Positions 6,928 through 15,737 of a DNA stretch of 64,000 nt are shown in pieces. The stretch is from JACCZZ01 sp044227805 (GTDB taxonomy: Bacteria; Bacteroidota; Bacteroidia; Chitinophagales; UBA10324): contig JBGAWA010000005.1 of the NCBI GenBank assembly GCA_044227805.1, positions 13,374 to 77,373 of the forward strand, written 5' to 3'. Position 1 is the stretch's first letter, and every line of letters begins with the position of its first letter. The position numbers and the translations under genes are program-made. The notes under the pieces are model-generated. The model had not been told where the DNA came from. It saw only the letters and a program-made list of their open reading frames with translations, and searched no databases.

Positions 6928-7743
6928 ATGAAAACAATCATAGAAGCAGGCCGGCCGGGGCTGGCTATACAGCTCAAAGAAATTATTCAATACCGTCATT
7001 TACTGATGATGCTGGCCTACCGTGATTATCGCGTACGGTATGCACAAACGTTATTAGGCTTTTCATGGGCATTTCTACAGCCGCTGCTGACACTCCTGAT
7101 TTTTATTCTTGTATTTGACAAAACGGTGAAGGTGGATACCGGTAGCATTCCTTATCCCCTCTTTGCGCTCACCGGTATGTGGGGATGGTCGTATTTCTCG
7201 TATGTCATAACACAGGCGGGGCAGTCTATCGTAAACTCGCAGGCACTAGTGACAAAGATTTATTTCCCACGGCTTATTATTCCTGTTTCCAAAAGCATTG
7301 TTGGTTTTATTGATTTTATCATCGTGCTTTTTTTATTGTTAATGTTGATGGTTTGGTATCGCTTTCTGCCAGGCAGTCATCTGTATGCTCTTCCTATGGT
7401 GATCGCCGCCGTCATCATTTTTTCCATGGCTGTGGGAATATGGTTCAGTGCGCTCACGATCCGTTTCCGTGACCTGCAGTATGTAATTCCCTTTCTCGTG
7501 CAGATTGGATTGTACCTATCACCGGTTGGTTATCCTTCTTCACAAATCCCTGCTGCTTACAAAAATATTTACTACCTCAATCCGATGGCAGGCATCATTG
7601 ACGGGTTTCGCTGGTGCCTGTTTGATACGCCATTGCCTGCAACAAATTACCTGCTGTACAGTGCCCTCATCATTGTCGTTTTACTTTTTAGCGGCGTGTA
7701 TTACTTTCAACGCACGGAGCGGGTGATTGCAGATGTTATATAA
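6928..7743 (+). CDS. ABC transporter permease for polysaccharide export (Wzm-type)
   Basis: 271 residues, ABC-2 type permease. After a cytoplasmic N-terminus (RDYRVRYAQTLLGFSWAFLQPLL, the conserved RxxxxRYxxxxLGxxWxxxxP region, residues ~37-59) there are about six membrane segments, ending in YYFQRTERVIADVI, the family's usual cytoplasmic tail. It would form the channel that moves an undecaprenyl-linked glycan across the inner membrane with the ATPase encoded 107 bp downstream. First gene of a long rightward polysaccharide operon reaching 14244. Confidence 0.92.
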   Translation: MKTIIEAGRPGLAIQLKEIIQYRHLLMMLAYRDYRVRYAQTLLGFSWAFLQPLLTLLIFILVFDKTVKVDTGSIPYPLFALTGMWGWSYFSYVITQAGQSIVNSQALVTKIYFPRLIIPVSKSIVGFIDFIIVLFLLLMLMVWYRFLPGSHLYALPMVIAAVIIFSMAVGIWFSALTIRFRDLQYVIPFLVQIGLYLSPVGYPSSQIPAAYKNIYYLNPMAGIIDGFRWCLFDTPLPATNYLLYSALIIVVLLFSGVYYFQRTERVIADVI

Positions 7744-7850
7744 ACAGACCATCCGTCTATGTGTGAATGCCGCTGGATCAGTTTGCCGAATACCTGTCGC
7801 GCGGCGGAATGAGTAATGATTTTTAACTAATGAATAAAACCTGACCACTT

Positions 7851-9107
7851 TTGTCGAGGCAAGCAGTCATCATCGCTGAACACGTTTCCAAGATTTACCG
7901 GCTTGGCCGGAAGCGCAGTGGCAGCTTCCGTGAAACAATCAGCGATCGTTTCAGCAGCCTGTTCACAAAAAATGCGGCGACGGGCGCCGGGGATTTCCGC
8001 GCGCTCAACGATATCTCCTTTCGTGTAAACCCAGGTGAAGTGATGGGGATTATCGGTAAAAACGGAGCAGGCAAAAGCACCCTCTTAAAAATATTGTCGC
8101 GCATTACTGCTCCTTCCAATGGCAAAGTGGAAATCAATGGACGGGTATCGTCCCTGCTGGAGGTCGGCACAGGTTTCCATCCCGAACTTACCGGGCGCGA
8201 AAACATTTTTATGAATGGCGCCATACTCGGCATGAAGAACGGAGAAATAAAAAACAAGTTCGATGAAATCGTAGCATTCGCCGGTATCGGGTCGTTTCTC
8301 GACACACCCGTGAAGCGATACAGCAGCGGAATGTATGTGAGACTCGCCTTTGCGGTAGCGGCGCATCTTGAACCGGAGATCCTCATCATCGATGAAGTGC
8401 TGGCTGTTGGTGATTCGGAGTTTCAGAAAAAATGCCTGGGTAAAATGAAATCCGTAAGTGAAAAGGATGGCAGAACCGTTTTATTCGTAAGTCATAATAT
8501 GGGAGCTATTGCACGGCTTTGTCAGCGTGCCATGATATTGGAGCAAGGCAACATCCTGTTTGACGGCCATTCCATGGAGGCTATTCAACGGTATCATCGT
8601 ACCGTGAATTCCGCAGACGGAAACCTGCTCCTGCGCAACCGCATGAACCTGACTGGCCTCGCAGCCTATGCTTTTTCGGAGTATTTCATTGCCGACAGCG
8701 ATGGCAGTAAAGCGAATACCATCATCACTGGCAGCAACGTCAGCTTCCATGTTTTTCTTCAACAAAGAAAAGCTGTTCCGCTCCAGGCATACATCACGCT
8801 GTCACTGAAAGACAGCGCTGGCAACAGGCTGCTGAGCCTCGCCTCCGGATTATATGGCCGTCAAATCCACTGCAATGGTAATGCAGAAGTTATCTGGACC
8901 ATCGAACGTTGCCAACTGGCACCGGATGAATACTCCTGCGACCTGTTTTTATATGAAGCCGAAGGCGGCGCGGGAATGATTGATTGCCTGGAAGATGCAT
9001 TCAGCCTTACGGTGGAAGAAGGTGATTATTTTCATTCAAACATGATACAAACACGGGGACGCGACAAGTTCTTTTGTGAATTTAAACTGGAAGTCCGTGA
9101 AGCGTGA
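7851..9107 (+). CDS. Polysaccharide ABC transporter ATP-binding protein with Wzt-type C-terminal domain
   Basis: 418 residues. Walker A GKNGAGKST at ~69-77, signature YSSGM at ~157-161, Walker B ILIIDE at ~177-182 and the switch histidine in LFVSHNM. Residues ~265-418 form an additional beta-rich domain like the Wzt carbohydrate-binding domain, which in O9a/O12-type systems recognises the modified non-reducing end of the finished chain. Here that terminus could be a sulfate or methyl group, given the neighbouring genes (inference). The start is TTG at 7851; no in-frame ATG precedes the conserved nucleotide-binding region. It overlaps the downstream sulfotransferase. Confidence 0.92.
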   Translation: MSRQAVIIAEHVSKIYRLGRKRSGSFRETISDRFSSLFTKNAATGAGDFRALNDISFRVNPGEVMGIIGKNGAGKSTLLKILSRITAPSNGKVEINGRVSSLLEVGTGFHPELTGRENIFMNGAILGMKNGEIKNKFDEIVAFAGIGSFLDTPVKRYSSGMYVRLAFAVAAHLEPEILIIDEVLAVGDSEFQKKCLGKMKSVSEKDGRTVLFVSHNMGAIARLCQRAMILEQGNILFDGHSMEAIQRYHRTVNSADGNLLLRNRMNLTGLAAYAFSEYFIADSDGSKANTIITGSNVSFHVFLQQRKAVPLQAYITLSLKDSAGNRLLSLASGLYGRQIHCNGNAEVIWTIERCQLAPDEYSCDLFLYEAEGGAGMIDCLEDAFSLTVEEGDYFHSNMIQTRGRDKFFCEFKLEVREA

Positions 9108-9993
9108 ATTACCCAACCTGTTTATACCAGGCGCCGGAAAATCCGGTACGACCTCGCTGCACCTTTATCTCGGTCAGCATCCGGCTATCAGGATGATGAA
9201 GGTAAAAGAGCCCCACTTTTTTTCAAGAGATGAATACTATAACAAAGGTTGGGATGCATACCTCCAGGGGCAACATACCGGAAACTTCACGTACCGCTAC
9301 TTGGGTGAATCCAGCACCACCTATTTAATTTCAGAAAAAGCGATCAGCAGAATTCAGGCAGACATACGACAACCTAAATTCATTTTTCTGTTAAGAAATC
9401 CGATTGACCGGATACTATCTCACTACAATTGGATACGCACGATCGGCGAACCGTTACGTCCGTTCAGAGAAGAAATTGCGGATGACATGGATATTCCTTT
9501 TGATGCCGGTCATCCGATGCAAGGTTACTACTACAAAAGTTATCTTGAATTTAGCCGTTATGGTAAGTGGTTGCACCATTTTTTTTCCGCCTTTGAAAAA
9601 TCAAACTGCCACATTTTGCTGGCCGGGCAACTGGAAGCAGACCCGCTTTCAGCGCTGAATGCATGCTTCCGCTTCCTGAACCTGCCGGAGATGGCTGCCA
9701 TTGTGCCCCTTACTGAAAATAAAACGAAGGATTTCTTTTTCACGGAACACCCACGGGCCATTACCAGGCTGGGAAAAAAATTGCTGCCGTCACAAGTCAG
9801 GAAGAAGATTATTGCAGCAGGTGTTTTACCTTTCCCCACAACAAAAAAAGTCAAGGTTCCTGCTTTGCCTTATATCGCTTCCGCTGAAGAACGAAAATGG
9901 TTGCGATCGTTGCTGCAGGATGATTTCCTTCATTTAAAAAAAATTACGGAACTTGATTACTCATCCTGGACGGACTTTTATGACGCTGTTTAA
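9097..9993 (+). CDS. Sulfotransferase domain protein
   Basis: About 298 residues. The PAPS 5'-phosphosulfate loop PGAGKSGTTSLHLYL lies near the N-terminus, and the 3'-phosphate-binding motif FLLRNPIDRILSHYN in the middle; these are the two hallmarks of PAPS-dependent sulfotransferases. It would transfer sulfate onto a sugar of the exported glycan. GTG at 9097 gives an 11-bp overlap with the Wzt-type gene; GTG at 9076 is the alternative. The stop overlaps the start of the cupin gene by 14 bp, so translation is probably coupled. Confidence 0.87.
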   Translation: MKRELPNLFIPGAGKSGTTSLHLYLGQHPAIRMMKVKEPHFFSRDEYYNKGWDAYLQGQHTGNFTYRYLGESSTTYLISEKAISRIQADIRQPKFIFLLRNPIDRILSHYNWIRTIGEPLRPFREEIADDMDIPFDAGHPMQGYYYKSYLEFSRYGKWLHHFFSAFEKSNCHILLAGQLEADPLSALNACFRFLNLPEMAAIVPLTENKTKDFFFTEHPRAITRLGKKLLPSQVRKKIIAAGVLPFPTTKKVKVPALPYIASAEERKWLRSLLQDDFLHLKKITELDYSSWTDFYDAV

Positions 9994-10399
9994 ACCACAC
10001 CTCATTACTTTTCAAAAGATCGGGCAACTGGAGCAAGGTTATATCTCTGTCTTTGAATTTGAGAAATTTCTTTCTTATCCCATCAAGCGGCTTTTCTGGA
10101 CCTACTTCACTCCGGAAAGTGTCATCAGGGGCAATCACGCGCATTATGAAAATGAGCAGGTGCTGATTGCAGCAGCGGGCAGTATTCATGTTACCACAGA
10201 AACTATAGAGGGAGAAACAACAGGCTGGACGCTGGATAATCCCAATACAGGTCTCTACGTGCCACCACTTACCTGGACAGTGCTGCAGTACTCACATAAT
10301 GCCGTGCAGATGGCATTGTGTTCCGCTTTATACCTTGAAGAAGATTATATACGGGACTATGAACAGTTCCGGTTGCTGGTAAAAAAACATGCTGAATGA
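9980..10399 (+). CDS. fdtA: dTDP-sugar 3,4-ketoisomerase (FdtA/WxcM-like cupin)
   Basis: About 139 residues forming one RmlC-like cupin. The motif RGNHAHYENEQVLIAAAGSIHV carries the histidines of the active site in the FdtA/QdtA family, which convert dTDP-4-keto-6-deoxyglucose to the 3-keto form. With the aminotransferase at 12135 this gives a dTDP-3-amino-3,6-dideoxyhexose (Fuc3N or Qui3N; FdtA and QdtA cannot be separated by eye). ATG at 9980 is preferred over the TTG at 9953. It is linked to the next gene by an ATGA overlap. Confidence 0.82.
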   Translation: MTLFKPHLITFQKIGQLEQGYISVFEFEKFLSYPIKRLFWTYFTPESVIRGNHAHYENEQVLIAAAGSIHVTTETIEGETTGWTLDNPNTGLYVPPLTWTVLQYSHNAVQMALCSALYLEEDYIRDYEQFRLLVKKHAE

Positions 10400-11331
10400 T
10401 TTCCGTTGTTCGATACGAGAGCGGTATGAAAGAGAGGTGGAACAGTTTTGTTGCCGCAAGTAAAAATGCCACCTTCCTCCTGGATCGTCATTACATGGAA
10501 TACCATGCTGACCGGTTTGAAGATCATTCCCTTGTCTTTCTGGAGAAAGACAAAATCATTTCGGCGATAGCCATGAACCGGTCTGAAAACAGTTTCATTT
10601 CCCATCAGGGTCTCACCTATGGCGGATTGCTGAGCGGCAACGGAATGAAGCAGGAAAAAATGGATCGTTGTTTTGATGCCTTGCTGACATATGCGCAGCA
10701 GTGTGGCATCGGCGAAATTATTTACAAAACAATACCACACATCTATCATCGCTATCCTGCCGAAGAAGATCTTCATTGCCTGTTTAAAAGAGGATTCCGG
10801 CTTTCACGGCGCGATGTAATGGCAACCATATTTATTGCCGGACTGAATAAAACCATCAGGGACCGGCAACAGGAAGTGCTGCGCGCCAAAAGAAACAACC
10901 TGAATGTGCAGTTATCAAACGACCTGGCAGGTTATATGGGAATTGTCAAGGCGCTGACCAATAAAAAATTCAACCGCGATCCGGTACATACCGCTGAAGA
11001 GATCATTCAGCTTGCTTCCGCCTTTCCGGAAAACATAAAATTGTATGCTGCTTTTTTTAATAACATCATGCTGGGTGGTGTTCTCATTTATGAAACCGCC
11101 ACCGTGGCACATGCACAATATATTGCCGCTACCAGCGACGGAGAGCAAAGCGGCGCAGTTGACCTGGTAATTGATTACCTGATTCAGGAGGTTTATCAGC
11201 ACAAACAATATCTTGATCTGGGCAATTGTGCGGAAAACGACGGGTTGCAGCTGAATAACGGGCTGATGTCATTTAAAGAGCGCTGTGGCGGACGAGCTGT
11301 AGCGCACGATTTTTATACTCTCAAATTTTGA
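10396..11331 (+). CDS. FemAB/GNAT-like acyltransferase, first of three
   Basis: 311 residues with the two-lobed GNAT arrangement of FemAB-like ligases: an N-terminal lobe (residues ~20-150) and a C-terminal lobe (~160-300) with the YAAFFNNIMLGGVLIYETATVAHAQYIAAT strand pair and the final LDLGNC...GLMSFKERCGG motif typical of this group. FemAB relatives transfer an aminoacyl or acyl group to an amine. It sits between the ketoisomerase (ATGA overlap) and the methyltransferase/aminotransferase, where an FdtC or QdtC N-acetyltransferase would be expected, so it may acylate the 3-amino sugar (inference). Confidence 0.72.
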   Translation: MISVVRYESGMKERWNSFVAASKNATFLLDRHYMEYHADRFEDHSLVFLEKDKIISAIAMNRSENSFISHQGLTYGGLLSGNGMKQEKMDRCFDALLTYAQQCGIGEIIYKTIPHIYHRYPAEEDLHCLFKRGFRLSRRDVMATIFIAGLNKTIRDRQQEVLRAKRNNLNVQLSNDLAGYMGIVKALTNKKFNRDPVHTAEEIIQLASAFPENIKLYAAFFNNIMLGGVLIYETATVAHAQYIAATSDGEQSGAVDLVIDYLIQEVYQHKQYLDLGNCAENDGLQLNNGLMSFKERCGGRAVAHDFYTLKF

Positions 11332-11332
11332 T

Positions 11333-12082
11333 ATGGGCCGCAACTTAGATCAATATTTTCATACGTACCGGCAGCATGAATTTGAAAACGTACAGGCACA
11401 TTACCGCCGGAAAAAAGTATTGGAGATCATTGCCGGACTTTCACCCGATTCAATACTGGAAGTCGGTTCGGGTAATCATCCCCTTTTTACCGACATTGAA
11501 ATGTTTGACCGTTTTGGCGTCGTGGAACCCGCTGATGGTTTTTTTCAGGAGGCAGTCCTCCTCAAGCAGCAACTGCCGGAAAAGACACAGGAAAAGATAA
11601 CGCTGCATCACACTAATTTTGAAACTTACGCATATCACACAAAGGATACCTTTGATCTTATTGTCATCAGCGGCTTGTTGCACGAGGTGGAACTGCCTGA
11701 AAAAATACTGGAAGCGGCAGCCCATATCTGTACAGCATCTACCATCGTTCATGTCAATGTTCCTAATGCTTACTCGTTCCACCGGATGTTGGCCGTTTCC
11801 GCAGGACTGATTCCATCGGTGTTTACACCTTCTGTTTCGCAACAGCAATTGCAGCAACATCATACTTTTGACATGGATGCGCTGTCGGCACTCGTCATTA
11901 AAAGCGGTTTTACCATTGTCGATCAGGGCTCTTATTTCCTAAAACCTTTTACACACAGCCAGCTGCAACAAATGCTGATGAATAACATCATTGATAAAAA
12001 GATACTGGACGGCCTGTTTGCTTTAGCCGATCAGTTTCCACTGAATGGATCAGAAATATTCGTTAACATAAAACTCTCATAG
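11333..12082 (+). CDS. Class I SAM-dependent methyltransferase
   Basis: 249 residues. Motif I is ILEVGSGNHPLF (residues ~41-52), with an acidic residue ending strand 2 (GVVEPADGF) and DLIVISGLLHEVELP as the post-motif strand. The fold resembles sugar O-methyltransferases or the capping methyltransferases found in glycan clusters. Starts 1 base after the FemAB-like gene's stop, so it is in the same operon. It could methylate the amino sugar or cap the chain; the substrate cannot be told. Confidence 0.78.
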   Translation: MGRNLDQYFHTYRQHEFENVQAHYRRKKVLEIIAGLSPDSILEVGSGNHPLFTDIEMFDRFGVVEPADGFFQEAVLLKQQLPEKTQEKITLHHTNFETYAYHTKDTFDLIVISGLLHEVELPEKILEAAAHICTASTIVHVNVPNAYSFHRMLAVSAGLIPSVFTPSVSQQQLQQHHTFDMDALSALVIKSGFTIVDQGSYFLKPFTHSQLQQMLMNNIIDKKILDGLFALADQFPLNGSEIFVNIKLS

Positions 12083-12134
12083 CAGCTGCAATGGTGCGAT
12101 AGCGCCACACAATTGTCTCATTCTATAACTTCTG

Positions 12135-13241
12135 ATGCGTGTACCTTTCCAAAATCTGACATTATCGTTACGCCCGATGGCCGGAGAGATTAACGCCGCC
12201 ATGCAGACAACAATTGAAAGCGGCTGGTATATCCTTGGAAAACAGGTCAGCCGTTTTGAGCAGGAGTATGCTTCCTTTACCGGCGCTGGCTATTGCGTTG
12301 GAGTCAGTAATGGCCTTGATGCCCTTCATCTGTGTTTGCTGGCGCTGGAAATCGGTGATGGTGATGAGGTAATTGTACCGTCCAATACTTATATCGCTAC
12401 ACTGCTGGCAGTATCTCAGGCTCATGCGAGGCCTGTGCTGGTTGAGCCGGAACTCGACACCTATAATATAGATCCACTCAAAATCGAAGAAAAAATAACA
12501 CCGCGCACGCGGGCTATTATGCCGGTGCACCTCTATGGCCGTTCCTGCGATATGGATGCAATTGTTGCCCTGGCAAGGAAGCACCGTTTGTACATCATCG
12601 AAGACAATGCACAGGCACATGGAGCCCGACACCATGGCCGGATGACCGGTTCTTTTGGTGATGTGAACGCGACAAGTTTCTATCCTACAAAAAATCTCGG
12701 CGCTCTGGGTGATGCCGGCGCCGTTACCACTCCATCTGAAGAGCTGGCTAACCGCATCCGGCTGCTGCGTAATTATGGGTCTGAAAAAAAATACATTAAC
12801 ACGGTTATCGGCTACAATAACCGGATGGATGAGCTGCAGGCCGCTATGCTGCTGGTGCGATTACGGCACTTGGAGCAAGACAACACCGAAAGAAACAGTA
12901 TCGCGGCCTCGTATTTTGATCAGCTAAAAAATGTGCCTGCCATCATCCTGCCGGCAGACAGTGCTGAAGGCGCCAACGTCTTTCATCTTTTTGTGATCCG
13001 AACGGAAAAGAGGGACGCTTTGCAAAAATACCTGCTGGAAAAAAATATTGAAACTATTGTACATTATCCGGTTCCGCCACACCTCCAAAAAGCATATGCT
13101 CACCTTGGCTACAAAAAAGGTGACTTCCCCATGAGCGAAAAAATCGCCGGCACCTGCCTCAGCCTTCCGCTTTATCCGGGCCTCGGCGAGGAGGCAATAG
13201 CTTATATTTGTGAAAGTATTCACCAGTTTTTTGATGCCTGA
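12135..13241 (+). CDS. fdtB: dTDP-3-amino-3,6-dideoxyhexose transaminase (DegT/DnrJ/EryC1/StrS family)
   Basis: 368 residues, PLP-dependent sugar aminotransferase. The PLP lysine is Lys186 in FYPTKNLGALGDAGAV, with the DegT signatures VGVSNGLDALHLCL, EVIVPSNTYIATLLAV and MPVHLYGRSCDMDAI. Together with the FdtA-type ketoisomerase in the same operon it is the second step to Fuc3N or Qui3N. The family name FdtB rests mainly on this pairing. The stop overlaps the next gene's start by 8 bp. Confidence 0.85.
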   Translation: MRVPFQNLTLSLRPMAGEINAAMQTTIESGWYILGKQVSRFEQEYASFTGAGYCVGVSNGLDALHLCLLALEIGDGDEVIVPSNTYIATLLAVSQAHARPVLVEPELDTYNIDPLKIEEKITPRTRAIMPVHLYGRSCDMDAIVALARKHRLYIIEDNAQAHGARHHGRMTGSFGDVNATSFYPTKNLGALGDAGAVTTPSEELANRIRLLRNYGSEKKYINTVIGYNNRMDELQAAMLLVRLRHLEQDNTERNSIAASYFDQLKNVPAIILPADSAEGANVFHLFVIRTEKRDALQKYLLEKNIETIVHYPVPPHLQKAYAHLGYKKGDFPMSEKIAGTCLSLPLYPGLGEEAIAYICESIHQFFDA

Positions 13242-14244
13242 TCAATTGCCCGTTGTAACTGTCTGCACGCTGATCTATAATTCGGGGCACTGGGTTATTG
13301 AAGCATTAAAATCCGTTCAGGCACAGTCATACGAAAAAACATCCATTCAAAATATCGTCATCGATGATGGATCGGCTGACAATTCCGCCGACCTGGTATC
13401 GGAATGGATCCGGCTAAATAATTTTCAATGCCTCTTTATCAGGCATGGGGTTAATCAGGGCATTTGCAAAAGCCTGAATGAAGCACTGCGTCATACGACC
13501 GGCAAATATTTTACCTCACTGGGCGACGACCTCTGGAAAGCGAACCGGCTTGCCACGATGGTGTCGGTATTTGAAAAACTACCAGACGACTTTGCGTTAA
13601 TTCATACACCGGTTGATTTCTGTGATGAAAGCGGCAACGTAACCCGGTACAACTATCAGCGAAAGAACCGTGTAAGGGAAGGAACTGTATTTACCGAAAT
13701 AGTGGCGAATGGCAGCATGGTTATACCACCATCCGCCATTTATAAAACAGCCTGCATCCGGAAAGCAGGTGGTTATAATGAAGAAATGGTGTTTGAAGAT
13801 CTTGATATGATGCTAAAGCTTTCCTTTCTGTATAAGTTTAAATGGTTACCCGAAGCGCTGACCGTTTACCGGATACAAAACAAAAACAGCAGCAGTAATA
13901 CTGATTTTTTTATCAAGGAAGGTGCGTTCACCTTACCGCTCTATTATATCCAGAGCACTTCCCCATTTATCGGCAGAGAAAAAAAAATCGACAGGATCAT
14001 CCTAAAAAACCAGGCCGCGGCGAAACGGGCGTATCATTTATCGAAAGACAAGAAAGATATCGGGCCTGTCAACATTTTTTATTATGCGGTATTTGACTCT
14101 TATGTACTTGATTTCTTGCGGGAAGAAAGGCTCCTGATGCGGTACTTGTTGCAGCTGACAAAACTATTCCTGTTCAGGAAGAGAGCAGGTTATTCCATCA
14201 GAGACATTGCTTACCTGTTCAGGATATATTTCAATACAGGATGA
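13234..14244 (+). CDS. Family 2 glycosyltransferase
   Basis: About 336 residues. GT-A fold: the strand PVVTVCTLIYNSGHWVIEALKS opens the domain, IDDGSADNS is the nucleotide-binding motif, GDDLW sits at the DxD position, and FEDLDMMLKL carries the acidic catalytic-base region of GT2 enzymes. The C-terminal ~120 residues are basic and probably membrane-associated. ATG at 13234 overlaps the transaminase stop (ATGCCTGA). Last gene of the Wzm-led rightward operon; a decayed repeat follows. Confidence 0.86.
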   Translation: MPDQLPVVTVCTLIYNSGHWVIEALKSVQAQSYEKTSIQNIVIDDGSADNSADLVSEWIRLNNFQCLFIRHGVNQGICKSLNEALRHTTGKYFTSLGDDLWKANRLATMVSVFEKLPDDFALIHTPVDFCDESGNVTRYNYQRKNRVREGTVFTEIVANGSMVIPPSAIYKTACIRKAGGYNEEMVFEDLDMMLKLSFLYKFKWLPEALTVYRIQNKNSSSNTDFFIKEGAFTLPLYYIQSTSPFIGREKKIDRIILKNQAAAKRAYHLSKDKKDIGPVNIFYYAVFDSYVLDFLREERLLMRYLLQLTKLFLFRKRAGYSIRDIAYLFRIYFNTG

Positions 14245-14267
14245 TGGTTGATGGTTATCGTTGCCAG

Positions 14268-14418
14268 CCCGTGATTGATTTGCAGTTCAAAAACAGCAGC
14301 AGGTTAACTACTACGTTGTGCTGCTTTGTGTTTGTAAAACATTTTCATTTATGAAAAAAATGAACGAACCCGTAGCTGCGCTACGTCGAACCCGCATTAC
14401 TCTATTGAAAAATCAGGG
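14268..14418 (+). repeat. Decayed full-length copy of the 152-bp element
   Basis: Recognisable by TTGCAGTTCAAAAACAGCAG, CAGGTTAAC, GTGCTGCTTTGTGTTTGTAA and TATTGAAAAATCAGGG in the right order and spacing. The 5-bp flanks no longer match. It sits in the convergent gap between two glycosyltransferase genes. Confidence 0.7.
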
Positions 14419-14439
14419 CTAATAAAAATTTACAGGGCA

Positions 14440-15567
14440 TTAGTGCTTGCCGATGAAGGCAGTACGCTGTGAGTCAGTATAAAAGACATCGGCATCAGGC
14501 CACCAGGCAGGATCTTCCAGTCCTGAAATATAATCCAGGGTGTACTTATCCGCTTCATTTTTCAGCACTCGTAAAAATGGCTTGTTATCGCGATACAGCA
14601 CGATATACGGTGACTGGAAAACTATACCCGTGTTGGTTATTTCATCTTCATAAGCCTTGTTTACCCGCTCGCACATGACCGCTATCAGCCGTGCCATACG
14701 AAACTCAATCACCTCATCATTGGCTGACTGAAAGACATGTCGTATCCATTTGCTTTCAAACGTCGCAAAATCCATGGGCTGTCGCTGCTTATTAGCATAC
14801 TCACGGTAGTCGAGGTAACAAGTGCGGTAGAAAATTCTCCTGTTTGATTTGCAAAAATTTGCATGCAGCAGCCCAACTGCTTTCTTCCGTTGCAACCGGT
14901 AGTAGATCGGAATGCGCGCATGTTCAATCCGTCCAAAAAATTCTTCATAGCGGATATCACTTTCAAATGACCGCAGGTAGTATTCACCCGGCCGGATGAA
15001 GCGTACATATTTGTTACCATGCTGCTCATCACCAAAAAGCTCGATCAGTTGCAGCGAAACAGCTCCCGGCCTGCCGCTTTTTAAAATACCTTTTCCAAGC
15101 TGCTTAAATGCCGGCAGCAAAATAAAATCACCATCACCACGGAAAAACCATGTTCGCGTTACATAGTCGAGACAAAGCTGGCGGCACTCGCTGAGATTCA
15201 GATCAGGTCGTTGAAGCACGGTGATATCCATGTTACCGCCATGCTGTTCCTTAAATCGAAGCATCTTATCAAACGTATCATCTGACGAGCCGTTGTCAAC
15301 GGCTACGAGCTGATCTGCAAAACCAATAACGCTTTGCAGGCATGCATCAATTGTAAAGGCCTCATCCCTTGCCACGAGACAAAATGCGATACCGTCCTTC
15401 AGGGTAAGCCCGTTCTTTGATCTTTGTTTTGCTTTGTGTTGGAATTTATAGTAAAGGCAGAAGCTGAGCCATGATATAACAGGCCGGAGCAAAACATACC
15501 GTATAAATGAAACGGTTATGGCCACCCGTTTCAACCAGTCCTTAGTTTCAAACCTGACATGCAACAT
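14440..15567 (-). CDS. Family 2 glycosyltransferase with N-terminal membrane anchor
   Basis: 375 residues. A hydrophobic stretch (~17-45) precedes a GT-A core: IAFCLVARDEAFTIDACLQSVIG, then VAVDNGSSDDTFDKM (nucleotide binding) and WFFRGDGDFILL (DxD). It has the layout of GT2 enzymes related to lipopolysaccharide core glycosyltransferases. It is the only gene on this strand between two rightward blocks, so it is likely transcribed alone from the gap at 15568-15737. Confidence 0.8.
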   Translation of the reverse strand: MLHVRFETKDWLKRVAITVSFIRYVLLRPVISWLSFCLYYKFQHKAKQRSKNGLTLKDGIAFCLVARDEAFTIDACLQSVIGFADQLVAVDNGSSDDTFDKMLRFKEQHGGNMDITVLQRPDLNLSECRQLCLDYVTRTWFFRGDGDFILLPAFKQLGKGILKSGRPGAVSLQLIELFGDEQHGNKYVRFIRPGEYYLRSFESDIRYEEFFGRIEHARIPIYYRLQRKKAVGLLHANFCKSNRRIFYRTCYLDYREYANKQRQPMDFATFESKWIRHVFQSANDEVIEFRMARLIAVMCERVNKAYEDEITNTGIVFQSPYIVLYRDNKPFLRVLKNEADKYTLDYISGLEDPAWWPDADVFYTDSQRTAFIGKH

Positions 15568-15605
15568 GCTTCAAAGATTGGAATTACTGCTTACAACCGC
15601 ATTGA

Positions 15606-15675
15606 ACCGGGTAAAACAGCAACGGGTTTAACGGCAACATGGTATTGCTGCTTTTTGTAATGGAAAAAATCAGGG
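15606..15675 (+). repeat. Internally deleted copy of the 152-bp element
   Basis: Keeps the CAGCAACGGGTTTAAC block and the TGGAAAAAATCAGGGTTAAA end but has lost most of the centre. It lies in the divergent gap between two glycosyltransferase genes. Confidence 0.55.
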
Positions 15676-15737
15676 TTAAACATCGCAATAATAGCAGGCA
15701 ATAAAAATCATTCTTGCAAATTGTGCAAATTTGTAAC

